Below are positions 22,143-33,035 of a stretch of DNA of 64,000 nucleotides, in pieces. The DNA is taken from contig CM045761.1 in the NCBI GenBank assembly GCA_025200525.1, positions 94,712,182-94,776,181 on the forward strand, given 5' to 3'. Source of the stretch: Camellia lanceoleosa. Its lineage: Eukaryota > Streptophyta > Magnoliopsida > Ericales > Theaceae. A program made the position numbers and the translations under genes. The stretch's first letter is position 1. Every line of letters begins with the position of its first letter. The notes below the pieces were generated by a model. That model saw only the letters and a list, made by a program, of their open reading frames with translations, was not told the origin of the DNA and searched no databases.

Positions 22143-22620
22143 TTAGCTTGAGCAATGTCCCAAATTTTGACTCTTCGAGCACATCTGACATTTTGTTTTT
22201 TTTTTTGCCCCTAGTTCAAGGGCTGCTTCTAATCTGGCCATGCAAGCCTCACATTGTGGTTGACCGTTGAACATTCTGAATCCAAGTTCAAGGTTTGAAA
22301 GCAAAGGGGGGTTGAGTCTCAAGGCTGAGAGCGATCTTATGCTGCACAATCTCAAGAGCGATTCCACACAGGTCTTCGCAGAACCACGCAAAACATTTTT
22401 TGAAATCTTTTAAGAAAGCGACTAATTGCTCGCGTCGAAGACAATGTAGAACCAATCTAGATCAAGCCAGAATCCTTCTCGGTACTCACATTAACAAGCA
22501 TGATTTCATTCATTAAGGGCTTAGCATGGCTCTCTTTTTCTCAATTGATCAAATTTTTGCAAATCCAGAGGAATTCCTCCCTCTTTGTTTTCACCACAGT
22601 GTTCAAAAAGTTTTGAAAAA
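22143..22620 (-). pseudogene. E2 fused scrap: start of RT joined to second RNase H
   Basis: The minus strand reads remnants of the RT N-terminal extension ('KDLCGIALEIVQ'-like, against E1 'PEIVQHRIPLDHEARP'). It then passes directly into 'FRMFNGQPQCEACMARLEAA', the second-RNase H stretch that reads 'FKVSNNEAEYEACIAGLEAA' in E1. The glutamate-bearing NNEAE is changed. RT catalytic domain and first RNase H are gone. E3 has the same fusion at 29290-29830. Confidence 0.75.
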
Positions 22621-23070
22621 ATTAGGTCAATGCAATGATTTCAAGGCATAGAGAAGTAGGTAAACAGTACTGCCGTTTCATTCGGATCTTCTGGCACAAC
22701 TGGCTTAAAGTAGAAACAAACTCAAGAGTGTGAAAATCATTACTGTTTCATTCAGATCTTCTAGTGCAACTGGCCCCATGGCAAAAACAGACTCAAAAGA
22801 GTGTAAAAGACAAACACAAAACAAGATAGTGATGTCCGAGGTAACACCCTCGAAATCACCTGACTCTAACACAATAGGACTGACTCGATACAACAAGACA
22901 GACCCAACTGACTTAGTATAAAAAGACAGACTCCATGCAACACAACAAGATTGGCCCAACACCCCAGTCAGAAAGTACAATAAACAACATTTGCACATGC
23001 TCAAAACAGTATGCGCCATTCCCAAATCTGGAGTAAACTAAGCGCCATCCGTAGGTGGTTCATCCCTCGA
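22621..23070 (-). other. E2 spacer between gag and the RT scrap
   Basis: Non-coding on inspection. A segment of the type 'ccagttgtgccagaagatc' plus 'gaatgaaa' occurs twice (about 22680-22720 and 22745-22785), and the pair is also present in E3 at about 29140-29250. In E1 the corresponding stretch holds protease and linker; here protease is absent. Confidence 0.55.
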
Positions 23071-23891
23071 TCACATAATCACATTATCCCCCAAGTTCAC
23101 TGATCCCGTGCCGATAGACTTTGCAGGACTTGGTGTAGAGATGACCTCTTTATCAATCAGATCTTGTATTTCGTGGCGAAGACGAAAACACATGTCAGTG
23201 TCATGGCCGACTTGTTGATGAAGACACAGTACTTGGCCGGATCATGGGAGGGAGGAAGTTTATTCGGGAGAGGCCAAGGCTCAAGGGGTTTGAGATGGCC
23301 CTGTCCAACAAGGATTTGGAAAGCTTTGGACAAAGTCATGTAGAGGGCATGGAAGACCCTCTAACCTCGGGGTTGGTACTTCGACGTTTGTGGAGTTTTG
23401 CTGGATGCACCAGCAAAGGGATTGATATGCGCTGACTGAGTTTGTTGATCTCTTCTGAGTGCAGGATTAGAGTTGGAAGGAACGTTTCTGGTACAACGGC
23501 CCTTCTCCCGGCTCGCCCCTTGATTCAAACTGCTCTCATTCTGAGTGGCGAAAGTGTCATCCACAGTCTTTGCAACAATTGTGAGAACTTGCTGTTTGTT
23601 TAGCCCTTCCACTTTCGAAGCCTCCACAGCCCACAGAAGGTGTTCATGGGGATCAATGTCTGCCCCTACCTTGTTCTTACCACTTGCCTCAGCTTGGCCA
23701 AAGGATTGGGTCGCTATCTCAGGGCGAAGCCCAGTTGTTGTTGACACGCCAACACCCAGATCTGAGATGGCTTCAGGTTGGCCCTTTTCAGTTACAGCTT
23801 GCCCCAAGATCGAGGAGCCTTTTGGATTGAAACTTCTAGCTTGTGATGTAGTCGACAATGGAGCCAAAATTCCAAAGGCTAAATCTGCCAC
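23071..23891 (-). pseudogene. E2 second gag-like module: novel leader domain plus zinc knuckle
   Basis: Open for 176 aa (23891-23361), then a stop, then 'RVFHALYMTLSKAFQ' and a second knuckle with a one-base deletion at 'YCVF', ending at 23071. The knuckle restores as C-x2-H-x4-H-x4-C, the pattern of the upstream gag. The first half holds 'GKNKVGADIDPHEHLLWAVE' and 'LNKQQVLTIVAKTVDD', which I do not recognise and do not find in E1 gag. E3 keeps the same module at 28177-28897. It looks like a duplication of the gag C-terminus with a new N-terminal part. Confidence 0.65.
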
Positions 23892-23897
23892 AGTTCT

Positions 23898-25396
23898 CTA
23901 AAGATCTTCAATCATGCTTCCCAGTTCAGAAGTAGTGGGTTCATGGGTTTGAGATGATTGGGGTTCAAGTGCATCCATCGTGCTTAAGCCCATACTTTCC
24001 GGGGTAAACACCTCGGGCTTGAGTATATGGGTCGGGGTGTATATACTGGGGTTGTAGGTGGGTGGCAATGTATGGCCGAGGTTGAGATGTGGATGAGGTA
24101 CTTGGTCCTTGGGGTTTTGAGGTGGAACTATTGTCAGGTTATCAACGAGATTCTGGATCTCATGACGAAGGCAGTAACAACCATCGGTGCCATGGCCGCA
24201 CTGCTGATGATACACGCAACATTTCGTGGAGTTATGCCCGGCAGGGAGTGGGTTAGGCAGAGGTTGAGGATCAAGGGGTTTGAGATACCCTCTCTCCATC
24301 AGGACTTTCAGTGCGCTAGTTAGGCTCATATAGAGGGGGGTGAAAGTTCTGCCCTGAGCTCTGGCTAGGATGGCTGTTTGTAGACTAGCCTTGGCAAAAG
24401 AGTCGGCTATGGTGGCTGTATTGATTTTAGTGGGTTTGGGAATAGTGCTACTGGCATGGGTACTCCCGGGAAACACCCTCCTTATCGGTTCACTTGTTCT
24501 GGGAATAATCCCTTTGTTGAACGCATTCTCGATCTGAATCCCCAGTTCATGTAAACTTTTGAAAGTATACAGCGGTGCCACTATTAACTTTTGCAGCATA
24601 TCAGGCTCAAGGTTCTGCACCACTATCCGCACTTGGTCCCTCTCGGAAGGGCGATTTGTCATTTGTGCTGCCTTTGTTCTCCACCTTGCCACAAATTCCA
24701 CAAAAGGCTCTGTTGGGTTCTGGCGGGTTGCTTCAAGCTCTTGCAAGGTCATTTCAACCTGGGTATTGTAAGAATATTGATAAACAAAGGCCTCAGCCAA
24801 TTTCTCCTAGTTCTGCTTAACTGTATCCTCCTATCCTCCTACTCGATATACCAAGTGGCGGCCGCACCCGACAGGGTTCTGGCATACAGAGAGAGTTTCC
24901 GCGGCTTAGTCAGACCCATCGGTTTCAGGATATCCACAAAAAGCCGGACATGTGCCATGGGATCTCCAGACTCGTCGAAACAGTCAATATGTGGCATTCT
25001 GAATCTATCTGGGAGCCTTACGGCAACCTCGGTATACCCATCCTTAATATCATGAATGAAGTTAAAGCCCTATGCCATTTCGACCTGCTCCTCAAAGTTC
25101 TCAATTTTCTTCGAGGTCGGATCAAGAGCAGTAGTATCAAGGGAATAAAGCCTCTCAGTAGGCTGCGCCGAGGGTCTGAAAACTCGGGCTTGAGCCAACC
25201 CTTCTCGGGGATTCGAACCATGCAAATCTTCGGCTAGCGGGAGTGGGTCCAAATTCGGTTGGGGTCCGGAGATTGGATGTGTGGTAGATGCCCCAGGTGG
25301 GCTTTGCATTTCAGCATTGGTCTCATCCTGCATGGCGATTCCTTGGTTTAATGCTGCCATCATGGCCACAACTTTTTCCGGACTCTGTACCGTCAC
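23898..25396 (-). pseudogene. E2 gag
   Basis: The N-terminal part (25396-25070, 'MTVQSPEKVVAMM') ends in a stop. The frame then continues 'DGYTEVAVRLPDRFRMPHID' and 'GDPMAHVRLF', typical of Tat capsids. A stop and frameshift near 24830 lead into an intact 300-aa frame (24800-23898) beginning 'MAEAFVYQYSYNTQ'. That frame carries the capsid C-terminal part (residues 1-95), a Ser/Pro-rich linker, the block 'LYMSLTSALKVLMERGYLKP' and a zinc knuckle C195-x2-H198-x4-H203-x4-C208. Gag forms the particle that packages RNA. This is the only large protein-coding region left in E2, as in TR-GAG elements. Confidence 0.85.
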
Positions 25397-26199
25397 GGTC
25401 TGCTGAGTTTGAACAAAGGTGATGTGACTAGTGACTGTCGAATCAGATGAACCGGTGAGCCCTTAACTGGCATTTCTTTGCCTTGCCTCAGTGAAGGAAC
25501 AGTGGTTGCTCTGAACTGAATCTCTGACCTGACAAAGTTTATCAACACAAGTCCAATGCACCTAGGGGATATTAGAGCCTTTTGAAGCTATAGTTCCAAG
25601 ACTACCTTGCAAAAGAAGAAAACAGACAACACCTTAACCTAATTTCACCAAAACAGATATAAGCATAGCTGAATGATTGTGCTCTTTACTGAATTTTGCC
25701 CCAAAATTCTGCCTGTAAACTGATACCTTCAGGCCGATATTTAGACTTGCAGATGATACATACCATCCTACAGAGACACACCCTAACAGCACATAGCAAG
25801 CAAGTAAGAGCCAAAACACCCCTATGGAGGGGTAGGGTTTCCCTGTCCTATCTTGTCAGGAGCTAGGGTTCACTACGCACGCAACGGTTTCAAACAACCT
25901 ACAATCGGGTAAGCAACATGTCCTAGTTTGGAATGGTCACTACAGTTTTCGATATGCAACTAGGCTGAATGGTCAAAAAGGGTGCCTCGGTAAAAACTGA
26001 GGTTTGTGTTCCTGTCGTGGCAGAGCCCGCAACCGGTCAGCCTTATGGCACGCTTCTCAAAGCAAGCCTCCGGCAAACCGTTCAGGAATAGCATACGGCA
26101 AACACGGTGTCCTAGGCGCACCAATGCACATGCAATGCAAAGAAACACAAAAGTGTAATGAAAACAAGATATCATGAGTTCAAGTCAAGTTCTCTAAGT
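25397..26199 (-). other. E2 5' leader (untranslated)
   Basis: Between primer site and gag. 25780-26200 is strongly conserved with E1 51020-51524 ('acaccctaacagcacata', 'cctagtttggaa', 'cttatggcacg'), although neither codes for protein there. Conservation between an autonomous and a gag-only element makes a packaging or dimerisation signal plausible. Both leaders also share a 'ctttttgcaaggtagt'-like sequence (25604-25620 and 50792-50815) that could be a splice acceptor. Confidence 0.6.
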
Positions 26200-26216
26200 C
26201 CCTAGCAGAGTCGCCA
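26200..26216 (-). other. E2 primer binding site (tRNA-Arg type)
   Basis: The minus strand reads TGGCGACTCTGCTAGGG, five bases inside the LTR edge (26222). It is complementary to the 3' end of plant tRNA-Arg(ACG) with about two mismatches. Ogre-type elements use tRNA-Arg. Confidence 0.8.
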
Positions 26217-26221
26217 GAAAC

Positions 26222-27053
26222 TGTAGACCGCTCGAACGTCCCGGCTCCGCGCTTTAAGGTGTGAAATCATTTTGTTCATTAGTTACTACAGTTCGGACTC
26301 AATGTCACGGTTCTGAATCTAATCTCGCAAAGTGCAATACAAGACTGATAAATCGCCAAAGAGTCCAAATCCGGCAAATCATTTTGAAAAACTGATTTTA
26401 ATAAAGAAGTGCCAAACATGGACTGCTTTGCCAGATATAGAGCCGCCACCTAAATGTTTTTGTTTTGGGAAATTTAGGAAACCCTGACTCATGCCTAAGG
26501 CCACGTGTCCGTCATCACCAAAGTTACCTTGGCTCGGGAACTTGGGTATGAGAGGGGAAGGTCATGCAATGAGCACCCCTGCTCGCCCGATCAAAGATCA
26601 GCCTTTACTAAGCATGATATTTTGTTTTTGAAAACACATGTGTTCTTATTCTGGTTTATTAGCTAGCTTACTACGTGATGCACACAGCATACAAGTACAG
26701 ATTAGATCTCCTAAGTTAGAACAAAACATCTCATGTTTGTTTATTTGAAAATGGTTTGAAGGTGCTACTCGCAAGTAGGCTAAGACATGGATTTGCCACC
26801 CCCGAGTGGGCTTTAAAACTCGCATTTCAATGAATTGTTCCAATTCAAGCAATCTAACCTTCACCCACAGGCATTCAGGCAGTTATATCATTTAAGCAAA
26901 TGGCCTCATGGCAAGCATGCTATACATGGCAACCATTAACACACATGCAGGGATGCTAAAGCATAAACACTTACAATGTACTCCGAGCCAAAACAACAGC
27001 TAGTTAGTAATCAATGCATGATCCTAACTATGTTAAGATGCCTAATGCAACAC
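26222..27053 (-). repeat. E2 5' LTR, 3'-terminal portion (832 bp)
   Basis: Starts at TGTAGACCGC (LTR end on the minus strand) and matches 11379-12240 of the 3' LTR. It is cut at 27053 by E3; the remainder of this LTR resumes at 41107. AACAC at 27049-27053 is the left target duplication. Confidence 0.88.
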
Positions 27054-28176
27054 TGTAGACACCTCATTTTTGACTGCCCTTAAGACTTGGGCATTACTAA
27101 TGTTTTACTTGGTGTTGAAAGCTGTGCAGTGCAAGGGTTCGATTTTCTTCAGCAAAGAGAGAGTCAAATCCCAACTTCACACCCCATTTTTGGACTAAAA
27201 CTATTTTGAATGGTTTTTAGACCTTAAAATCCTCTCTTTCAAAACTTTTTTGAAAATAGGTTCCTACGATGTTCCGACGCTCGCATTTTGTTAAATGTTG
27301 CGCTTTTCGGTAAACCGAGCAAGGACAAAGTGGAAATGAATGAAGGAGAGATGAACTCTTTTGAAAAATCTTTCAAAACACCTTGTTTAGGGGTTTTGGG
27401 GTTGAAGAAAAGAGGAGAGGAGAGAAGAAACCCAGTTGGGGAAGGAGTTGGGCGTGAACCGTTAAGAGAGAGACGAGAAGTCCTTTCCAAATCAGGCCTA
27501 TCCTTTTGAATGCTTGGATTTAAGCTATGAGGTCACCACCGTTGGAAAGCTTACTTCCGGGGCTTCAATTTTCATTCAAGAATCTCCTCAAGCTGAGTCC
27601 TGATGGGAGAGATATGGTTGTTGGAAGTTGGGCATCAATCCGGTTGGACCGAAACTGAGCAGTCTTCACTGAAAGAGGGATATCTCTTAGCACACATGGA
27701 ATTTTGAGGTGAGGCTGCCAAATTTGGAAAAGAAGACTTCCGGGGCTACAGTTTAGGCTCAAGAATGACCTGAAAAGGCATCCAGATGAAGGATTTAGGT
27801 TTTCTTCAAAACAGAGACTAGGACTGATTTTTGCTTCTGGCCTCTATGGGAGTGTGCCGGCCATGAATGGCCAATGCTAGCCCTATGCTGGCTAGCAATG
27901 ATAAGGTGCTGGCCATCAATGAGCCACTGCCTGCCAACACTGATGGCCGGCAGCACCACTCTCTCAGTAGGTTTCACGGTAGATCTTTTGAGCCAGTTGG
28001 AATCCTTTAATTTCCCCTCCATACACATGTATGGAGGGATGAATCCCTTGCCAAAGCTTGTTTGACAAGCTTCTTCTTGCTCTCTTCTATATAAGAAAGA
28101 GGCCTAGCTCTATATCAGAGGTTGGATGATTTTTGAGAAGATATCTCTCTCTCTCACTCTATATTGTTGCTAAATT
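27054..28176 (+). repeat. E3 5' LTR, truncated
   Basis: Matches 36173 to about 37290 of the 3' LTR from TGTAGACACC to 'atattgttgctaaatt'. The sequence then switches to 'atgctcggccctgag' of the gag module. About 3.8 kb of LTR is missing, so this is a deletion junction and not an LTR end. Confidence 0.88.
27855..28094 (+). promoter_or_regulatory. E3 5' LTR promoter: CGGCCA-type cluster and TATA box
   Basis: TGGCCGGC, CCGGCCA and related motifs at 27858-27955, followed by TATATAA at 28088-28094 and a CT-rich stretch near 28150. Several sites seen in the 3' LTR copy have decayed here (for example 'ctggcc' for 'tcggcc'). Confidence 0.55.
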
Positions 28177-28897
28177 ATGCTCGGCCCTGAGTGGTTGATC
28201 GAACTTAGCCAACCCGAGGTAGCCTCCAGCTATGGCAATGACATATCAACATCAACCCAAACCCTCGATCAAGCTGAGGCCAGAGGTAAGAACAAGGTGG
28301 GAACAGGTGCTGATCCAGTTGAACAACTGATGTGGGCTGTCGAGGCTTTGAAAGCCGGGGGGATGAATAAGCAACAGGTATTCGCAGTCGCGGCTAAGAC
28401 TGTGGATGATGCCTTCCCCACTCCAACTAAAGGCAGTTCAAGCCAGGCAGAAAACCGGGATAGGCCCTGTCATGCCAGAACAGTTCCTTCCACTCCCAAC
28501 TCGGCACCTGGGAAAGATCAGAAAGTCAAGGCAGTGCCTGCCGACCCTTTCGCTAATGCGTCTAGCAAGAATTCTCAGACTTCAAAGTACCTGCCCCGAG
28601 GGCGCAAAGTCTTCCACGCCCTCTACATGCCATTGTCTAAGGCACTCCAGGTCCTGGCCGAAAGAGGGCATCTTAAAACCCCTCGAGCCTCGGCCTCTCC
28701 CGAAGAATCTCCCTCTCACACATGATGCTGCCTTGTACTGCGCGTACCACCAACAAACCGGTCATGCTACCAATAACTGTTTTCGCCTTCGCCATGAAGT
28801 GCAAGATTTGATCGACAATGAGGTTATCCTCCCACCCACCTCAGCGAAGTCTGTCACTGCTGGGTTGTTGGACTTTGAGGATACTATGAGTATGTGA
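28177..28897 (+). pseudogene. E3 second gag-like module
   Basis: An open frame of 182 aa (28177-28725) containing 'GKNKVGTGADPVEQLMWAVE' and 'MNKQQVFAVAAKTVDDAF', homologous to the E2 module. A frameshift near 28680 separates it from 'LKPLEPRPLPKNLPL' and a zinc knuckle 'YCAYHQQTGHATNNC' (C-x2-H-x4-H-x4-C) ending at 28897. The ATG at 28177 lies on the deletion junction with the LTR, so the start is accidental. The unknown leader domain is conserved in both gag-only elements. Confidence 0.65.
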
Positions 28898-29289
28898 TCG
28901 GGGAGTGAACATCCTGCGGGCGACCCTCGACGTATTTTGGATGTGGCGTTTGGCACGCATTTTTGAGCATCTGCGAATGCTAGTTTTGTAATTTCTGGCT
29001 TGGGTGTTGAGTAAGTTCTTTTTGCTTAAGGGTCTGTCTTGTTGTAGCAAGTCAGTCCCCTTGTATAGGATGTCAGGTGATTCCGGGGTTGTTGCCTTGA
29101 ACACCGTTTTTGTTTTCTTTTGAGTCTGTCTCTGCTGTGGAGCCAGTTGTAACCTAGAAATCTGAATGAAATAGCTGCGGCTATCATGTTTTCCGTGCTT
29201 ATTGCTACCTTGAGCCAGTTATGCCAGAGGATTTTAATGAAATGGCGGAGCATCTCACTTACTCTACTATGCTCTAAACTCATTGTATT
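28898..29289 (+). other. E3 spacer after gag
   Basis: Collinear with E2 22621-23070, including the repeated 'gagccagttgtaacc' / 'gagccagttatgcc' segment. No coding sequence seen and no protease. Confidence 0.55.
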
Positions 29290-29830
29290 GACCTAAGTCT
29301 TTCAAAACTTGTTTTTGAACACTGTGATGATGAAAACGAAGAGGAAGGAATTCCTCGGGTTTTACAAAACTTTGATCAATTTGAGAGAAAGTGAGGCATG
29401 CTAAGCCCTTAATGAATGAAATCATGTTTGTTAACGTGAGTACTGAGAAGGACCCTGGCTTGATCCAAATTGGTTCTACATTGTCTTCAGTGCGAGTGAT
29501 TTGTCGCTTTCTTAAAAGATTTCAAAAACTGTTTTGCACGATCTTGCAAAGACCTGTGTGGAATCACTCTTGAGATTGTGCAGCCTAGGATCGCTCTCAA
29601 CCTCAAGACTCGACACCTCATTGTCAAACCTTGGACTTAAATTCAAAATGTTCAATGGTCAACTACAACGTGAGGCCTGTGTGGCCAGATTCAAAGTAGC
29701 CCTCGAACAAGAGGCAAGAAAGTCAGATCAAGAAGATCAGATGTCATCAAAAGAAGCTTGCAAAGTTAGATCAGAAGCACCCCTGGAACTAGGGGTAAAG
29801 AATTTCAAATGTGCTCGAAGAGCCGAAGAT
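29290..29830 (+). pseudogene. E3 fused scrap: start of RT joined to second RNase H
   Basis: Reads 'MNEIMFVNVSTEKDPGLIQI' (E1: 'ITSINVGTEKDPRLVQIG'), then decayed 'LLKDFK'- and 'EIVQ'-like sequence. It passes directly to 'LKFKMFNGQLQREACVARFK' (E1: 'LQFKVSNNEAEYEACIAGLE'). This is the same fusion point as E2, so the deletion predates both insertions. Confidence 0.75.
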
Positions 29831-29899
29831 GGATCATTCCACAAATCAAAGAAGGTCGGCAAGAATGCCAAATCCCAGAAGGGAGGAAAGAAGACAGTT

Positions 29900-30065
29900 T
29901 CTGCTGAAGAACAACTGAGTTCCTATCCGCAACACTAGGGGCAAAATCAGCCCCCCGTTGGATGGACTTCGCGTCGTCAGCGAACAGCAGTCATTCTCCT
30001 AGGTTCAAATGACTTCACGATCTCAAAACCATTTGACATGGACAAAGCTACACTTTTACCCTTGA
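29900..30065 (+). pseudogene. E3 integrase C-terminus scrap
   Basis: 'VPIRNTRGKISPPLDGL' corresponds to E1 'APIHDPRGKFRPN*AGP'. The remainder to the 'ttacccttgagaggc' end is frameshifted. The integrase core is absent, as in E2. Confidence 0.65.
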
Positions 30066-30310
30066 GAGGCTTGCTGGGCCGAAAACCCGGAAAGGGTGAG
30101 CCAGGCAAAAGTTAGAGCAAGAAAAAAGAACAAAAAGAACAAAAAAAAGAAAAGTACAAAGAATGAAAAAAAATGAAGAAAAATGAAGAAAACGAAAAAA
30201 AAAAGATGAAAAAGAAAAAAAGAAGAAAAGAATAGAAAAGAAAAGAAAAACAAAGCTCGCAAGGTTGAAAACCCGGAAGGGCGGCCTTGGCAAAAGTTAG
30301 AGCGCAAAAG
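30064..30310 (+). repeat. Direct motif pair flanking a polypurine run (E3 copy)
   Basis: Blocks at about 30064-30118 and 30254-30305 share 'gaaaacccgga' and 'ggcaaaagttagagc'. About 135 nt of A/G sequence lies between, on the element's sense strand. Same layout as E2 21690-21925. Confidence 0.8.
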
Positions 30311-30944
30311 GAGAGGTTAATACCCGAGTGTACCTTAACCCTGAACTACGTAAGGCTTGATTCCCATGTTTGGGATACGTAGGCAACTTCATTTCGAAGT
30401 CCAACCACAAACACCTCTAAATCAATTGTGTCCATGTAATGGTTTTGATCATCTTTGCCTTCTCTGTATCCGAGAGTTTGGTTGTGACCTTCACTATGAA
30501 GACTGATTACAACGCGCTGTGGTACTATCCAAACAAGGGGCAACTTTCTGTTGCCAATGCGTTGCGGTGCTATTCAAATAAGGGGTAACTTTCCGTTGCC
30601 ATGCAGCTCTCCTCAAACAAGGGGCAATTTTCCATTGTCATGGATCTGAGGTTGCGCGTCTCAAGAGTAGGTTCCGTGCTCATTAAGCATTGACCATTTG
30701 CAAAAATAGTTTTTGAGAATTTTTACTGAGGTTGACTAATTTTCTCAAAAATTATTCCATCTTTTCCAAAACTGGACCATTTCTTGGACCCAAAAAAGGA
30801 AAACTTTCAGTGCTCATAGCCTGACTTACATGATTTTCAAATCAAAAATCGAACAAGTATGTTAATTTAACTCTCATATTGGTCAAAATTGTTTTAGTAG
30901 AAAGCAAAAACAAAAAATGGTGAAAATGATGAAATGGGGGCACA
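30311..30944 (+). other. E3 untranslated region
   Basis: Non-coding and collinear with E1 8140-8653 and E2 21061-21689. It holds a twice-repeated 'caaataaggggtaactttccgttgcca'-like block at 30530-30640 (read in short pieces). Confidence 0.55.
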
Positions 30945-31515
30945 GTTGAGTCAGGTTTTCTGTCCTATCCCCTTTATTAATGCACTTGCTAGAAAAGGCA
31001 TCATACCTGCCGGAAAAGGGCACTACTAAAGCTAACCGCAAAAGGGCAGAAAGCCCTCACATCCTCCAAGCAACAAGGTATCGAGCCAAGTGCGAAGCAC
31101 GGACTGGAATGGATCAAGATGTTCCACTTCCTCATTTGGATAGATCTAATCACGTCCAAACTCCCCAGCAGAGCATCGTCAACCGATGTCAGCTGCAGAT
31201 TTGCTACACACCCAATTGTAGCACAACCCCTCTGTGGAAGAAACTCACTGTTGTAAACAAGAAGAAGAATCTAGCGGAATGCTAGGGGCAAGACCCTGCA
31301 ACTTTCGATTTATCCATCAACCACTCCGGGGAGGGATTAAAAAATGAGAGATTGAAGAATAGAGAGATGTGCACTGAGAGAAAAAGTGAGGAAAAGGGCT
31401 TTTTCAGAAAAATAGAGATTTAGTGCCAGAGTGATGTGAGAATCACAAATGAGAGAGGGTGGGAAACAATACCCGAAGAAACTGGCTCCTCGTGTACTAA
31501 GAGGTCTCTCATCTT
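30945..31515 (+). pseudogene. Remnant of antisense gene 2 in E3, retained anti-parallel to that gene's frame
   Basis: Sense-strand sequence of E3 equals the reverse complement of the E2 20485-21060 remnant, so the gene's own coding direction is minus here. Shared markers are 'ccggaaaagggcac', 'cgagccaagtgcgaagcac', 'cagctgcagatttgctacacac' and the intron-like 'gtgatgtgagaatcaca'. Heavily decayed, with no long frame. Confidence 0.6.
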
Positions 31516-33035
31516 TGTAACACGTCTGTGTGTCGTGTCTTTTGTTTTGTTTTGTTTCGATTCTTGTTTTGAGTCATTTCGAGTGTTACTCGATGTGTTC
31601 AGGTTGTTTACCTTTTGTTTTTCTTTGTTGAGTCATTTTTGGCTGTGGCCAGTCGTCGGCTCAATACCCGGCTAGGAACTCATTTTTCAATTTCAAAAAA
31701 AATATCATCTTTTGCTCAGAGTGTTGTGCCATTCTCCACATTTGTGCAAAACAGTATTTATTCTTTCATGAAACTGCAGGGTCCACCCCCGATGAGTGTG
31801 AACAGTAAAACAAGGACCTGTCTGAAGTTATGTGGGTTCCAGACTGCAAAGCAAAAGAAAAGAAGGAAAATTTGGAGCATCTTAGTGTGTTTCAACTTCG
31901 GCAAATTTCGAGACTGCATTCCAGGTGCACCTTCTTAGGCCTCACCATTTCTCTGGAGTTTGAGTGTATCTTAAACCCAAGCTTAAGCCTGCTTCAAGTC
32001 AGAATGGCAATTAAAGCAGCTCCAGATGTTGTCTCTCGCCAATAATAGACAGGGTGTCCCCTTTTGAGCTGAGTGTGTTGCAAAGCCCTCTGACAGATAA
32101 ATCGGAGACACCAGAATAGATGTTTGATGCCCCTCTATTGCATAGAATGTGCACTTTCATATATGCTTCTGTTTCATGCGTGCCGCACATCATTATGATT
32201 CATGCATAGAATATGCTTGCTTTCGATTCTGCATAGAATATGCTTTGCTTTCAATCTTGCATAGAATAAGCTTTCAATGTTGCATAGAATATGCCTGTCT
32301 CATGCACAAAACATGTTTTCAATATTGCATAGAATATACTTTCCATGTTACATAGAAAATGCCCCCATACTTGCATAGAAAATACATTTTATCGCACTCC
32401 TTTTGAGCACCTCACTTGCATTGTTTTGCACACTCTTTATGTTGCGTTGCCACGCACACTTTGTTGCATTGTCATGCACCTTTTCACTTGCATTGTTATG
32501 CACACTTCACTTGCATTGTTATGCATGGTTCTAGTTGCATTGTTATGCACACTTCGCTTGCGTTAATGTGCACATTCTTGTGTCGCATTGTCATGCGCAC
32601 TTCATTTGCATCGTCATGCATTTCAAGGGACGTGCATTGTAACGCACATTTGAGTTTAGTTTGCATTGTTGCGCATTCCAATAGTTTGCATTGCCATGCA
32701 TTTCAAAAGCCGCGCGGTGTCACGCATTTTAAGATCATTCGCATTTGTCATACATATCAAAAGCCGTGCGTTGTCACGCGTTTCAAAATCATGCATCGTC
32801 ATGCATTTGCATTTCAAAAAAGAGAAAGAAAATGACAAAAACAACATGCATCATTTGCATCTCAAAAACAAAAACTCAAAACATGCATTATCACGCACTT
32901 TCCCTTCATCATGCATTGTCATGCATTCAAAAAACAAAACAAAAAACAAAATAGTGCATATTTCATGCATACCACTGTATATAGTGCATATGTCATGCAT
33001 TTCCACTGTAAATATTGCATATGTCATGCATTTTT

